From: Pelodictyon phaeoclathratiforme BU-1
GTDB taxonomy: Bacteria > Bacteroidota > Chlorobiia > Chlorobiales > Chlorobiaceae
Length of the DNA: 64,000 nucleotides
NCBI RefSeq assembly: GCF_000020645.1
Contig: NC_011060.1
Location: 1,052,501 to 1,116,500, forward strand
Reading direction: 5' to 3'
Part shown: positions 44,610 to 54,145 of the stretch, piece after piece
Position numbering within the stretch: the stretch's first letter is position 1
Layout of the letters: each line of letters starts with the position of its first letter
Translations under genes and position numbers: made by a program
The notes under the pieces: model-generated
Told to the model about the DNA's origin: nothing
What the model saw: only the letters and a program-made list of their open reading frames with translations
The model's database searches: none

Positions 44610-44922
44610 GTGACCTCGATTGACTGATGCCTGGATCAGTATGAGCAAACAAAGGCAATAGTTCGACCGTTTTTTTGTGTATGTCTCTGGTCTGTGCATT
44701 CGGGTATTATGTGCTTCATTGCTTTTGAGCCCTGTACACCCGTGCTGCATGGAGAAAGTAATTTTCAACTTCTTTTGTTCTTGCTAATACCGTTGTTGCT
44801 GTATTTTTTGTGGGATTAAAAAAAATGTTTTCTTGCAATAAATCGAAAGTAAAGGCTCTCTGTTGTGTCAGTATCGCTGATGAACATGCTGGAAAAAGCT
44901 CGGTTTTTTTTTAGGGATAAGT

Positions 44923-45783
44923 TTATAACCGTCGTCCCTGTCCGATGATCTCGCTGAGTTCCGAGCTGATAAGACGAAGATCCTCATCAAGAAAATGGGA
45001 GGAGTGGAGACGGGCGCGTTTAACTTCAGAAACATCAATCGCGGCATCCATAATGTGCGGCCTGAAGAGCGGTGCGGCACAGAGGACGGTGCCGTCCGGT
45101 CCGGTTACGGAGGAGTTGCCCCAGTAGGTGAAGCTGTCCTCATTGCCCACGCGGTTGACGCATGCAACATAACTGCTGAAGAGAAATGAGTACGTTGAGG
45201 CAATGGTCTGCCACTGGGTTACAATCGCCGGATTGCCGCTTCCGGGCGACATGCGCAGGGGGCTCGACATCAGTACAAAGAGCAGCTTTGCTCCCTGATG
45301 GGCAAGCAGGTAGGGCACCGAAACATGCCAGAAATCCTCACAGATGGCTACTCCGATCTGGCCAAGCCGTTTTGATGTTATCGTCTTGATCTGCTGACCG
45401 GCAGAAAAATAGCGCAGCTCTTCAAACATGCCATAGGTGGGCAGGTAAATTTTGCGGTGCACGCTTTGCCCAACTCCCTCTTCAAACATCAGTGCAGAGT
45501 TATAGACGCCGTAGTCGTTGCTCAGCTCAATGCCGCCGCAGATGATGCAGATTTTCCTGCTCAGCTCCCGCAGAGGGTCGAACCTTGCATCCTCAATATG
45601 CATGGCAATATCCTGCGCTGCATCCTGAACATTGTATCCTGTGAGTGAGAGTTCGGGGAATGCGATGGCATCTGCTCCGTCACGGATAGCCTCTTCAGTC
45701 AGGGCGCAGTGTTGGGCAAGATTGTCGTCAAAATTGGCCAGTGTGCAGTCAATCTGGGCTATGCGCAGTTTTGCGTTCAGCAT
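44923..45783 (-). CDS. Nitrilase-superfamily carbon-nitrogen hydrolase
   Basis: A 286-residue amidase. The triad is Glu in AIAFPELSLTGYN, Lys in VHRKIYLPTYGMFEE, and Cys in VAICEDFWHVSVPYL. The E-L-S-L-T-G-Y and C-E-D-x-W segments resemble the glutaminase domain of NAD synthetase, but no synthetase domain follows, so it is a stand-alone amidase of unknown substrate. It starts 12 bases after the purine permease and is probably co-transcribed with it, which hints at nucleobase or amide metabolism. Confidence 0.85.
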   Translation of the reverse strand: MLNAKLRIAQIDCTLANFDDNLAQHCALTEEAIRDGADAIAFPELSLTGYNVQDAAQDIAMHIEDARFDPLRELSRKICIICGGIELSNDYGVYNSALMFEEGVGQSVHRKIYLPTYGMFEELRYFSAGQQIKTITSKRLGQIGVAICEDFWHVSVPYLLAHQGAKLLFVLMSSPLRMSPGSGNPAIVTQWQTIASTYSFLFSSYVACVNRVGNEDSFTYWGNSSVTGPDGTVLCAAPLFRPHIMDAAIDVSEVKRARLHSSHFLDEDLRLISSELSEIIGQGRRL

Positions 45784-45795
45784 CCTTTTTGGGGT

Positions 45796-47103
45796 TTAAT
45801 GGTAAGGGTAGAAAAGATAGAAGGTAAAAGAGAGTCCGGCAAGGATCCACATGCCGCCGCGCACCTCCCGTATTCTTCCGGTGAAGAGTTTCAGAACAAC
45901 ATAGGCAATAAATCCGGCAGTGATCCCGACGCCGATATTGAAGGTAAAGATCATGAGTGTAATGGTCAGAAAGGCTGGCAGGAGTTCGCTGTAGTCCGTG
46001 AAATCCATCTTCGTTACCGATTGCAGCATGAACATACCGACAACAACGAGCGCTGGCCCATAGGCGAAGGGCGGAACAATGGTAAGTACGGGTGAAAAAA
46101 AGAGGGCAAGAGCGAAGAGAGCGGCTACAACAAGCGCAGTAAATCCTGTCTTTCCGCCCTGCTCAATCCCAGCGGCTGATTCAATATAGACGCCCGCTGT
46201 TGTTGTTCCGAAGAGCGATGCGGCGATGGTCGAAAGCGCATCGACCATCATCGGCTTTTCAATCTCCGGCAGATTATCGTTTTTATCGAGCAGGTTTGCT
46301 CTCGACGACAAACCAAAAAGGGTACCCATGGTATCAACAAAATCCATTACCAGCACACTGATGATGACGCTGGCAAATCCCCAGGTCAGCGCCCCCTGCA
46401 GGTCAATTTTCATGAAGATCGGCTCAATGGAGGGCGGCATACTGAACGCTGTTGCAGGAAGAGGGAGTAGGCCGGTCAGAAGAAAGGCTGCGGTTGTGAC
46501 AACCATACCAGCAAGAATGGCACCGGTTACCCGCTGGATAAGAAGAACTGCGGTAAGAAGCAGGCCACCAAGGCTCAGCAAAACCGGGAGCTGTGCAATA
46601 TTTCCCAGTTGTACCGGCGCTCCGGGGACACCGAGTGTCACTACTCCCATATCGTTGAGGCCGAGAAAAGCGAGGAAGAGACCAATTCCCCCTGAAAAAC
46701 TGTGCTTGAGCGAAGAGGGAATCGCTTCAGCCAGCCATTGGCGCAGCCCTCCGATGGTGATCAGGGTGAAAAGAATGCCGCTGATAAAGATGGCCGCCAT
46801 GGCCGTTTGCCATGAGTAGCCGAGCGTCTGCACTACCGTGTAGGCAACAAAGGCATTTTCACCCATATATGGAGCGACGGCAAAAGGGCGTTTGGCATAG
46901 AGCCCCATCAGCAGGGTACCAAAGATGGAGGTAAGAATGGTCGCCGTCATCGAGGCCCCTTTCGGGATACCCGCCGCCGCAAGAATGGCCGGATTGACAA
47001 TAATGATATAGGAGAGGGTGAAGAAGGTCGTGATGCCAGCAAGCGTCTCCTGCCGATAGCTGGTCTGATGCGTGTCGAAATTGAAGTATGAGCGCAGAGT
47101 CAT
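45796..47103 (-). CDS. NCS2-family purine permease (AzgA/PbuG-like)
   Basis: A 435-residue membrane protein with about 12-14 hydrophobic segments. ETLAGITTFFTLSYIIIVNP at the N-terminus, GENAFVAYTVVQTLGYSWQ and DFVDTMGTLFGLSS are signatures of the AzgA/GhxP adenine, guanine or hypoxanthine transporters. The upstream region contains the left 39-bp repeat of the island (47145-47183), so insertion occurred just upstream of this gene. Confidence 0.9.
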   Translation of the reverse strand: MTLRSYFNFDTHQTSYRQETLAGITTFFTLSYIIIVNPAILAAAGIPKGASMTATILTSIFGTLLMGLYAKRPFAVAPYMGENAFVAYTVVQTLGYSWQTAMAAIFISGILFTLITIGGLRQWLAEAIPSSLKHSFSGGIGLFLAFLGLNDMGVVTLGVPGAPVQLGNIAQLPVLLSLGGLLLTAVLLIQRVTGAILAGMVVTTAAFLLTGLLPLPATAFSMPPSIEPIFMKIDLQGALTWGFASVIISVLVMDFVDTMGTLFGLSSRANLLDKNDNLPEIEKPMMVDALSTIAASLFGTTTAGVYIESAAGIEQGGKTGFTALVVAALFALALFFSPVLTIVPPFAYGPALVVVGMFMLQSVTKMDFTDYSELLPAFLTITLMIFTFNIGVGITAGFIAYVVLKLFTGRIREVRGGMWILAGLSFTFYLFYPYH

Positions 47104-47144
47104 GGTCGGGAGATGGTCAGATAACAGAATGCGGATTGTATAGC

Positions 47145-47183
47145 CGCAAGATACACATAAAGCGTGAAAACGGCGAAGCGTAA
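47145..47183 (+). repeat. 39-bp direct repeat, left island boundary
   Basis: Starts CGCAAGATACACATAAAGCG and ends GGCGAAGCGTAA. An identical copy is at 59599-59637. The two copies bracket the kinase/FHA/PP2C cluster exactly and are candidate attachment sites. Confidence 0.85.
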
Positions 47184-47321
47184 TCTGGAAAAGGGCTCAT
47201 CCTGGAGTCAGTTATTTTTGTGAAAAGTAACCGGATTTTTTTTGCCTTTTTTTGCCGGTTTAATAGCATTGTTTACCTTGTGTTTTCCTGATGGCCACAG
47301 CTTGTTGCACAAAAAGGAGAT

Positions 47322-47620
47322 ATGGAACAACAGATACTGAACTACCGTATAGAGGGCAAGAGCCGGGTCTACCTTGGCGTTGATCCGGCGACGGGACAGA
47401 GAGTGGCCATCAAGGAGTTGCTGCCACATCTGCCCACTCTTGATGATCTGCTTGTGCGCTTCCGCCATGAGGTGCAGTTATTAACTGATCCATCGCAATA
47501 TCAAGACATCAAACATCACTATTATTGGTGGGAACCAGCTCAAGGTGACAGGTAACTCATCATCTCAAGTTCCGCCGTGGTGGAAAACCCTTGACAAGCG
47601 GGTTATGGCTGAAGCGATCA
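47322..47620 (+). pseudogene. Ser/Thr kinase pseudogene
   Basis: AAAAAGGAGAT precedes ATG. The frame begins MEQQILNYRIEGKSRVYLGV, the same start as the kinases at 55542 and 57092, but the glycine loop (RELGQGGM) is deleted. After DPATGQRVAIKELLPHL it loses similarity; beyond a stop, WWKTLDKRVMAEAIRL corresponds to the juxtamembrane segment REWLRDKRVMAGAVLL of the 57092 kinase. The catalytic core (HRD, DFG) has been lost in a large internal deletion. Confidence 0.8.
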
Positions 47621-47702
47621 GGTTGTATCCTCTTGTGGCTGATCAAGAAAATGCAACTGCCCGGAATATTTTTTATAAAAAAACCTATAAAAAATCCAAC
47701 CC

Positions 47703-49253
47703 ATGAAAATCATTAAAATTGGCCGTTCTTCCGAGAATGATATCGTTATCAGCCCTCGTGAAGGCGATGTCTCCAAAGTGCATGCGCTCCTCAAGATTGA
47801 AAGCGATGGTACCATCAGAATCAGCGATCTAAAATCGATGAATGGCACCTCTGTCAACGGAAAGCGCCTGCAAGGGGCAGAAGAGGTGGTTATCACTCCG
47901 GATGATGAGGTTCTGCTTGGGAGTCATTACCGGCTTGATGTGTGGAGCTATCTGAAAGGCGCACTCCCCGACAAGGAGCGTGGCCATCAGGAGGTCATGG
48001 GTGAAATCAGAAAAACGGTGAGCATCGGCAGAAATGCATCAAATACCATTGTTCTGCCTTATGCGGATGTTTCAGGAGAACATGCAGAGATTCTGCTTTA
48101 CAAAAATGGGGAGATGTTGCTCAAAGACAAGCATTCGACCAACGGAACCACCGTCAATGGTTTGGCGGTCACCAGTAAAAAAATAGTGAGGGGCGATACC
48201 ATCGTTATCGGTGACGGGCATCTGCTGAGCTGGGAAACCCATCTGTTTGACAATCCCGTCGTCCCGAAAAAAAAATCCATGCTACCGGCCATTGCTGCGA
48301 CTGTTGTGCTCCTGCTCGCTGTCGGATTCTATTTTCTCAAAGAGAAGATCATGCCGGTTGGTGTGATGGAAAAGTACGGAAATTCAGTTGTCATCATATA
48401 CAACGACTATGTGTACGAAGTTGATTTAGGCGAGGATAAAAAGATCTATATGACGAAAACCGATAAAGGGTTTGAACTCTATAATCCCTCACAAAATGAA
48501 CCGATAACCATAACTGGCAGTGGCTTTTTTATCTCTGCGGATGGTAAGATCATGACAAACCGTCATGTTGCCCTTCCCTGGGCTTATGACGACAACACCA
48601 AAGCGGTCAAAGCCTTTGTCGACAATGAAATTGTTAAAGAGATTGCGCGTCTTGAACAGGATAAATCCAACGCACTCATCGGAAATTTGGTTGGAGCACA
48701 AATCAACGTGCTGCCCGTAATCACGACCCTGCATGATTTGAATAAGGTCAATGTCGTCGTTTCCGGCAAATCACTCTATCTTGGAATCGGGCTTAATGAC
48801 ACCTATATCAATTCAAAAAGTGACTTGATTGGTTGTCTCTACCTGCGGGATTCGGGAGATAAAAAGCTTGATGTAGCGATGATTCAGGTCAAGAACAAGT
48901 CATTGCCGGGGAAGGTGAAGGAGTATGTTCATCTTGATGATGCTGTTACCGATAAAAAGTTGTTGAAACCGGGCATGAAGCTGATGATGATTGGCTACCC
49001 GGCCGGTTTTGCATTAGGACAGACTACTGATGGACTGAAAGTAAATTTTGAGGAGGGTTCGCTTTCACGCATTGCGGACGATATCAACTTTGGCCACAAC
49101 CTCCCCACCATTCCAGGATCAAGTGGTTCGCCGATTTTCAATGAAAAAGGAGAGCTTGTTGGCGTCAACAATCAGCAGCTTGTCAATACACAGACCTTTA
49201 ATATGGCAATTCTGGCAAAACATGCCCTCGACCTTAACAACTCAACAAAGTAA
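47703..49253 (+). CDS. FHA-FHA-transmembrane-trypsin-like protease
   Basis: A 516-residue protein. Two FHA phosphothreonine-binding domains lie at about 1-80 (KIGRSSENDIVIS, MNGTSVNGK) and 98-175 (SIGRNASNTIVLP, STNGTTVNG). One membrane segment is near 193-213. A chymotrypsin-fold protease domain follows, with His in MTNRHVALPW (about 287), Asp in KLDVAMIQVK (about 389) and Ser in GSSGSPIFNEKGELVGV (about 475). The predicted topology puts the phosphopeptide readers in the cytoplasm and the protease outside, so kinase signalling could control extracytoplasmic proteolysis. The next FHA gene starts 12 bases downstream. Confidence 0.9.
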   Translation: MKIIKIGRSSENDIVISPREGDVSKVHALLKIESDGTIRISDLKSMNGTSVNGKRLQGAEEVVITPDDEVLLGSHYRLDVWSYLKGALPDKERGHQEVMGEIRKTVSIGRNASNTIVLPYADVSGEHAEILLYKNGEMLLKDKHSTNGTTVNGLAVTSKKIVRGDTIVIGDGHLLSWETHLFDNPVVPKKKSMLPAIAATVVLLLAVGFYFLKEKIMPVGVMEKYGNSVVIIYNDYVYEVDLGEDKKIYMTKTDKGFELYNPSQNEPITITGSGFFISADGKIMTNRHVALPWAYDDNTKAVKAFVDNEIVKEIARLEQDKSNALIGNLVGAQINVLPVITTLHDLNKVNVVVSGKSLYLGIGLNDTYINSKSDLIGCLYLRDSGDKKLDVAMIQVKNKSLPGKVKEYVHLDDAVTDKKLLKPGMKLMMIGYPAGFALGQTTDGLKVNFEEGSLSRIADDINFGHNLPTIPGSSGSPIFNEKGELVGVNNQQLVNTQTFNMAILAKHALDLNNSTK

Positions 49254-49265
49254 TCCATTAGAGCC

Positions 49266-49877
49266 ATGTCAACTATTACAAAATGTGTCAATGGTCATCA
49301 ATATGATGCTGAAAAATTCAACGAATGTCCCTACTGTCCGAAAACATCACTGTTAAATGATCCAACATTAATTAATAAAACTGCAAATATCATGCACAAA
49401 ACCGTTGTTATCGACAAAACTGTATCTTCCGGCCCGGAGAAAACCAGGGTTTCCTCCAGTCAGGGAGCAATACATGATACCTTTGTGACCACAGGCAATA
49501 CAGCAGGAGCTCAGCAAGGAACAAAAATACTGGGTGTGACAGACGCTGCAGATGAGCGAAAAATTGTAGGTTATCTGGTCACTTATGACCTTGAAAAAAG
49601 GGGAAAATCGTTTGAACTTCTTGAAGGAAGAAACCTGGTTGGCTCCGACAGGAGTTGTGATATTGTCATAGAAAACCTCCCTGGTATTTCAGGAAAGCAT
49701 TTGACAATATTATACAGAAAAAATCGTTTTTTATTCAAGGATGAACTCTCAACCAATGGGACATACATTGATGGAGAGATGCAAAGTGAAGGGTATCTCG
49801 ACAAAGAGTGTGTTATAACCATCGGTGGCGTCAGAATGTATTTTATCATGGTTCCGTTTCATCTGCCTCTCCAGTGA
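49266..49877 (+). CDS. Zinc-ribbon FHA-domain protein
   Basis: A 203-residue cytoplasmic protein. The N-terminus has C-x-N-G-H (KCVNGHQYD) and NECPYCPKTS, a small zinc ribbon. A Thr/Ser-rich linker (VVIDKTVSSGPEKTRVSSS) contains possible phosphorylation sites. The C-terminal FHA domain (about 105-200) has LVGSDRSCDIV, GISGKHLTI and LSTNGTYID. Possibly a kinase substrate that is read by other FHA proteins, or itself a reader. It lies between the protease and phosphatase genes in one apparent operon. Confidence 0.85.
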   Translation: MSTITKCVNGHQYDAEKFNECPYCPKTSLLNDPTLINKTANIMHKTVVIDKTVSSGPEKTRVSSSQGAIHDTFVTTGNTAGAQQGTKILGVTDAADERKIVGYLVTYDLEKRGKSFELLEGRNLVGSDRSCDIVIENLPGISGKHLTILYRKNRFLFKDELSTNGTYIDGEMQSEGYLDKECVITIGGVRMYFIMVPFHLPLQ

Positions 49878-49928
49878 TGTTGTGCAAGATTGCCACCTTT
49901 TTGTAATGTCAAGATAGATAACAATACT

Positions 49929-51545
49929 ATGAATACAAGTGTCAAGCATTATGAAATAGCAAACGCGACCGATGTTGGCAAGGTGCGGCGTGTGAACGAA
50001 GACTATTATGGCACAAGAGAGACGCTGAATGGTGAAGTGGTTGTTGTCTGTGATGGTATGGGCGGTCATGCCGGTGGTGAAATAGCCTCAAGACTGGCCG
50101 TTGAGTCAATAATAGCAAGCTTGAATGGCAAGTTTTCTGCCAATCCGCTCAACGCCCTTAATGAGGCGCTGCTCTCCGCCAACAAGGCCATTCTTGACTA
50201 TGCACACCAGCATCCAGGGTTCAAGGGGATGGGCTCGACCTGTGTTGTGCTGCTTCTGAGAGATAATTGCGGTTATTATGCGCATGTCGGTGATAGCAGA
50301 ATCTATATCTACACCAAAAATGGCCTCCACCAACTCACCAAAGACCATTCGTTTGTCCAATCGCTGCTTGACGCAGGAGCCATAAGTCAGCAAGATGCCG
50401 AGAACCATCCAAGAAAAAATGAAATTACCAATGCTCTCGGGCTTGAACGGATGCAGCCTCCATCGCTTTGCCAGAAGCCCTGTAATCCGCGAAAGGGTGA
50501 TATCATGCTTCTTTGCACTGACGGCCTGACCGGCATGGTCAGTGATGATCAGATTCAGGAGCTGTTAGGTTCGGAGATGGCCTTGTATGACAAAGCCAAA
50601 GAGCTTGTTGCTCTGGCCAATCGTGCTGGCGGCATCGACAATGTTACGCTTCAGCTCGTACAGTTCAGCGGAAGTGGCCCTGCCAGCAGCAGGGCGGGCG
50701 AGACGGTCAAAGTCAACAAGAGAGTGCTGCAGGCGGCGGGAGTTGCCCTGTTGCTCCTCTGTTTGCTTGGCACAATTGCCATTATGGCTTCAGGCGCTGC
50801 ATCAAGGGGTGGCATTGGTACCATTATCGCAGCACTGTTTCCGAATGAACAGGTTGCAGCTCCACCAATAACAGTACCGGGCATAAATACAGCGCCACCT
50901 CCGTCGAGTCAAAACAATGGATCGGCGAGTGATTCGCTACTGCAGGCGAGAATTAAAACGGTTGAAGGCGAGCCGGATGCTGCAAGAGCTGAAGTTCAAC
51001 GTGCGCAACAACAAGAGCTGGCTGCGAAAACTGTTGCAGAGCTCTCAAAAGAAAAAAGTGTTAAGGATGCTGCGCTCCTGAAGGAGAGGCAAGAGCTTGA
51101 TGCCCGTCAAACTGCAGAAGCAAAACCGGCGCCTGTGTCAGGAGAGGAAACTGTGATGAAGATTGGCCAGGAGCATGGCGGAGGGATCATTTTTTATGTT
51201 GATGCAACCGGCAAGCACGGCTTGATTGCTTCCAAATCGGATCTGCCGGGCAACTCTGCGGCTACTGATGAAAAATTGAAAGGGTTGTATTTTTGGTCTG
51301 ACGCAAAAATTGCGTGTTCTGCTTTTGCGATTGGCGATTATAGCAACTGGCGCATGCCGAACAGGGATGAGCTGAAGAAACTCCAGCTCGCGAAAAGCAT
51401 GGTGGGGGGGTTTACCAGGAGCGGTTACTGGAGCTCTTCGGCAAAGGATGGAGGGAGCGCATGGATCCGGGACTTCGGCAGTGGAAAGGAGGGCAATGGC
51501 AAGAAGAGCACTGCCTATCGGGTTCGGCCAATCCTGTCGTTTTAA
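49929..51545 (+). CDS. PP2C phosphatase - transmembrane - Lcl domain protein
   Basis: A 538-residue protein. Residues 5-245 are a PPM Ser/Thr phosphatase with the metal-binding residues in NEDYYGT, VVCDGMGGHAGG, LLCTDGLTGMV and GGIDNVTLQLV. A membrane segment lies near 268-290, then a Pro-rich and coiled region. An Lcl/DUF1566 domain follows (about 409-538: GGIIFYVDATGKHGLIAS, GDYSNWRMPNRDELKKL, GYWSSSAK, YRVRPILSF). It should reverse the kinases of this cluster, with the Lcl domain outside as sensor. I chose the ATG at 49929; the upstream extension lacks a standard start. Confidence 0.88.
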   Translation: MNTSVKHYEIANATDVGKVRRVNEDYYGTRETLNGEVVVVCDGMGGHAGGEIASRLAVESIIASLNGKFSANPLNALNEALLSANKAILDYAHQHPGFKGMGSTCVVLLLRDNCGYYAHVGDSRIYIYTKNGLHQLTKDHSFVQSLLDAGAISQQDAENHPRKNEITNALGLERMQPPSLCQKPCNPRKGDIMLLCTDGLTGMVSDDQIQELLGSEMALYDKAKELVALANRAGGIDNVTLQLVQFSGSGPASSRAGETVKVNKRVLQAAGVALLLLCLLGTIAIMASGAASRGGIGTIIAALFPNEQVAAPPITVPGINTAPPPSSQNNGSASDSLLQARIKTVEGEPDAARAEVQRAQQQELAAKTVAELSKEKSVKDAALLKERQELDARQTAEAKPAPVSGEETVMKIGQEHGGGIIFYVDATGKHGLIASKSDLPGNSAATDEKLKGLYFWSDAKIACSAFAIGDYSNWRMPNRDELKKLQLAKSMVGGFTRSGYWSSSAKDGGSAWIRDFGSGKEGNGKKSTAYRVRPILSF

Positions 51546-51690
51546 GATGGTGGGAGTGGGTGGCCTGATGCATCTTGCCGAGTGAGGATTATGCGCAGGC
51601 CCTCCCTGAGGTTCCATGGAGAGACTCTGAACCACCAGGTATCAAAAAAAAATAAAAGCATGAAATTATTAACAAGATATCATCAGACCC

Positions 51691-51780
51691 ATGAAAAAAA
51701 TTACCGTTGGCAGAGATTCGGGATGCGATATCGTAATTTCGGATCCTGATTATGTTGTCAGCAGGGTACATGCCGAAATA
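51691..51780 (+). pseudogene. FHA-DUF805 gene, 5' fragment (interrupted by IS630)
   Basis: Thirty codons, MKKITVGRDSGCDIVISDPD then VVSRVHAEI, the first half of an FHA domain. The frame is cut at the TA of 51779-51780 by the IS630 element. Joining it to 52942 with one TA removed gives an uninterrupted FHA domain (HAEI-TLSGATWFYKDMSTNGT). Confidence 0.9.
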
Positions 51781-52939
51781 ATTCCATTTTGCAATCAAGA
51801 TAATCATAATGTATTTTCTGTTTGTGCCAATTATTGCTCATAATTTGACAACAAACAGGAGGATACTGAATATGGCTCGACCAGCAGTAATCACGGACGA
51901 AATGGAATGCTTGGCTAAAAAGATTGTAAAAGAAGCACATACCGCTCGAGAACTGAGAGCTGGCTTGAGTATTCTTATCCCTAAAACTTGTGATATCACC
52001 TACTCTGAAACGGCAGAACTTCTTGGTATTAGTGTACCCACTGTAGTGCGCATCCATCGAGATATTAGCAATCAAGCTGCTGGAAATGCGACTCCTAAGG
52101 GTAGCTGGGGAGGAAGAAGGAGGCAAACGCTTAGTATAGATGAGGAGGCCCAATTTCTTGCTGAATGGGTAGAGAATGCAGAACAAGGTGGCGTCCTGAT
52201 TGTTCCACCAATTCATGCAGCACTGGAACGACGACTGGGAAGAGCAGTTGCACTGTCTACAGTTTACAGAATGTTGGCACGTCATGGTTGGCGTAAGGTA
52301 GAACCAGATACGTGTCATCCAAAACAAAATATCGAGGCACAGGAAGAATTTAAAAAAAACTCCCAGAGACACTGGTACAAGCCGCCAAGCAAAATGTACT
52401 AAATCTGCCTTTGCGCTTGATGTTTCAGGATGAGGCTCGGTTCGGAAGGATAAGTGATCCTCGAAAATGCTGGGCTCCAGCGCCTCTTCGTCCTATCGTA
52501 AAGTTAGCTCTTGTAAGAGAGTATGTCTATGCATACGCAGCAGTATCTCCGCAAGATGGTGTGATTGATTGGATGTTGGGCGGCAAAATGGACACAGTGA
52601 GTATGGGCGCATTTCTCAGGCAGGTCTCTCATAAACATCCTGAAGAGTTTGTCATGATGGTTGTGGATGGAGCGCCTTCTCATCGTGCAGAGCATTTAAG
52701 GGTTCCAAAGAACATGGTACTTGTAAAGCTTCCACCGTATTCACCGGAATTAAATCCTGTTGAGCACCTTTGGGATGAATTGCGAGAGAAGGAATTTGCT
52801 AATCGGGTATTTGAGACACTTGGAGCTGTTATCGCACAAGCAGCGAGAGGACTGAAAAAAATGGAAGAACATCCTGACGGACTTCGGTCTTTAACTGGTT
52901 GGGATTGGATATTAAAATCAATTTGATTGCAATTTGGAA
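51781..52939 (+). mobile_element. IS630-type insertion sequence with TA target duplication
   Basis: The ends are imperfect inverted repeats: left ATTCCATTTTGCAATCAA, right (complement) TTCCAAATTGCAATCAA. TA dinucleotides at 51779-51780 and 52940-52941 are the target duplication typical of the IS630-Tc1-mariner group. It encodes one transposase in two overlapping phases and splits an FHA gene. The exact terminal base is uncertain by one position. Confidence 0.9.
51872..52926 (+). CDS. IS630 transposase expressed by -1 frameshifting
   Basis: The first phase (51872-52402) starts MARPAVITDEMECLAKKIVK behind AGGAGG and carries an N-terminal helix-turn-helix. The second phase (to 52926) carries the DDE core: LMFQDEARFGRI, MMVVDGAPSHRAEHLR, PPYSPELNPVEHLWDELREK. 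At 52354-52360 the slippery heptamer A-AAA-AAC lies in the first phase; a -1 shift gives EEFKKKLPETLVQAAKQN and runs into the second phase without a stop. This gives a full-length transposase of about 350 residues. A damaging indel is the alternative, but the position on a heptamer favours programmed shifting. Confidence 0.85.
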
Positions 52940-52941
52940 TA

Positions 52942-53640
52942 ACATTGTCTGGAGCAACCTGGTTCTACAAGGATATGAGCACCAATGGCACTGTCATTAA
53001 TGGCCGGAGAGTTCATAATGAAGAGATATCGATAGAACATGGCACTTCGGTTCTTTTTGCCGGAAAAATACCGCTCGTATGGGAAAGCGTTGATGCGATT
53101 TTGCTCCCTCCTGCTGCAACCAGCATATCAACCACTCGTTCTTCAGCAAAGGGCCCATCGAATGCGTATCTCCAGTCCATCGATTTTAAAGAGATGCTCT
53201 TTTCTTTTAAAGGGCGAATCAACAGGTCTACCTTTTGGACCTATACTCTGGCCATGGCTGTTGTTCAATTTATAGTCTACGGTTTTTATTTCATGATCAT
53301 GAAAGTTGCCTCTTCTGATTTCACGTCGTTTACTGTAGTTACCTCTTTGCTTGTTCTTCTCGCACTCTTGTTTGTTTGGCCTGGGCTTGCCTTGTCAGTA
53401 AAAAGATGCCATGATCGCAACAAGTCAGGTTGGTTTCATCTTGTCTCTTTGGTGCCCTTATTGGGAATATGGTACATCGTGGAAATATTTTTTCTGAAAG
53501 GGAGTGATGGATATAACCAATATGGTGAGGAACCTGTATATAATCCAGCTTTGACGCAATACACCGTAATTGCCGCTGTATTATCTCTCCTTTCATATCT
53601 GTATTGTATGTGGCAATATCTTGACTATTGTGCGCTGTAG
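52942..53640 (+). pseudogene. FHA-DUF805 gene, 3' fragment
   Basis: The second half of the FHA domain (TLSGATWFYKDMSTNGTVIN), a linker, then a DUF805 membrane domain with four hydrophobic segments (FKGRINRSTFWTYTLAMAVV, RCHDRNKSGWFHLVSLVPLL, GSDGYNQYGEEP). It has lost its start through the IS630 insertion. The last codons and the stop (TGT GCG CTG TAG) come from the 5' end of the group II intron, so the native C-terminus is also altered unless the intron is spliced. Confidence 0.88.
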
Positions 53641-54145
53641 CCAAGCATTATAAGAGATGAGGGAAGTCCCCTCGCATTCGGCTTGCAGGAGCAGGGTGCA
53701 AACCACCGTAAGCGGCATTAGTCAAAAGCCCTTGTCGTGAGCGTTACGGAAAAGGCATCGTAAAGATGTCAGGTGTGAGCCAAGGAAGACGAGTACAAAC
53801 AAACTGCCGTGAACGTGTCGAAAAGATTAAGATGACATCAAAACTGAAGGGAGTAGTTAATTCAGGAAAAGTTTGGCGGAAACCTGTTTACTGGCCAAGC
53901 GGTGTCCGGCATAAAGGCAGCGTGATCCTGGTTCGGGCTCTTGTATTGAACTACAGGAACCTTCGTTGGCGATGCAAAGGGAAAGGCGCAAGTGTAAAAA
54001 GCGAGGCCGATAATACCAATGCGCCATCAAGGGACGGAGCGACTCGTACGAGCAATGAAAGCCTTGTAATGAGGCTGGAGCAAAGGGGTCGCGTCATCTG
54101 GTCATACAGTCATGTCAACTGTGCAAACAGAAGGAGCTGTTCGGT

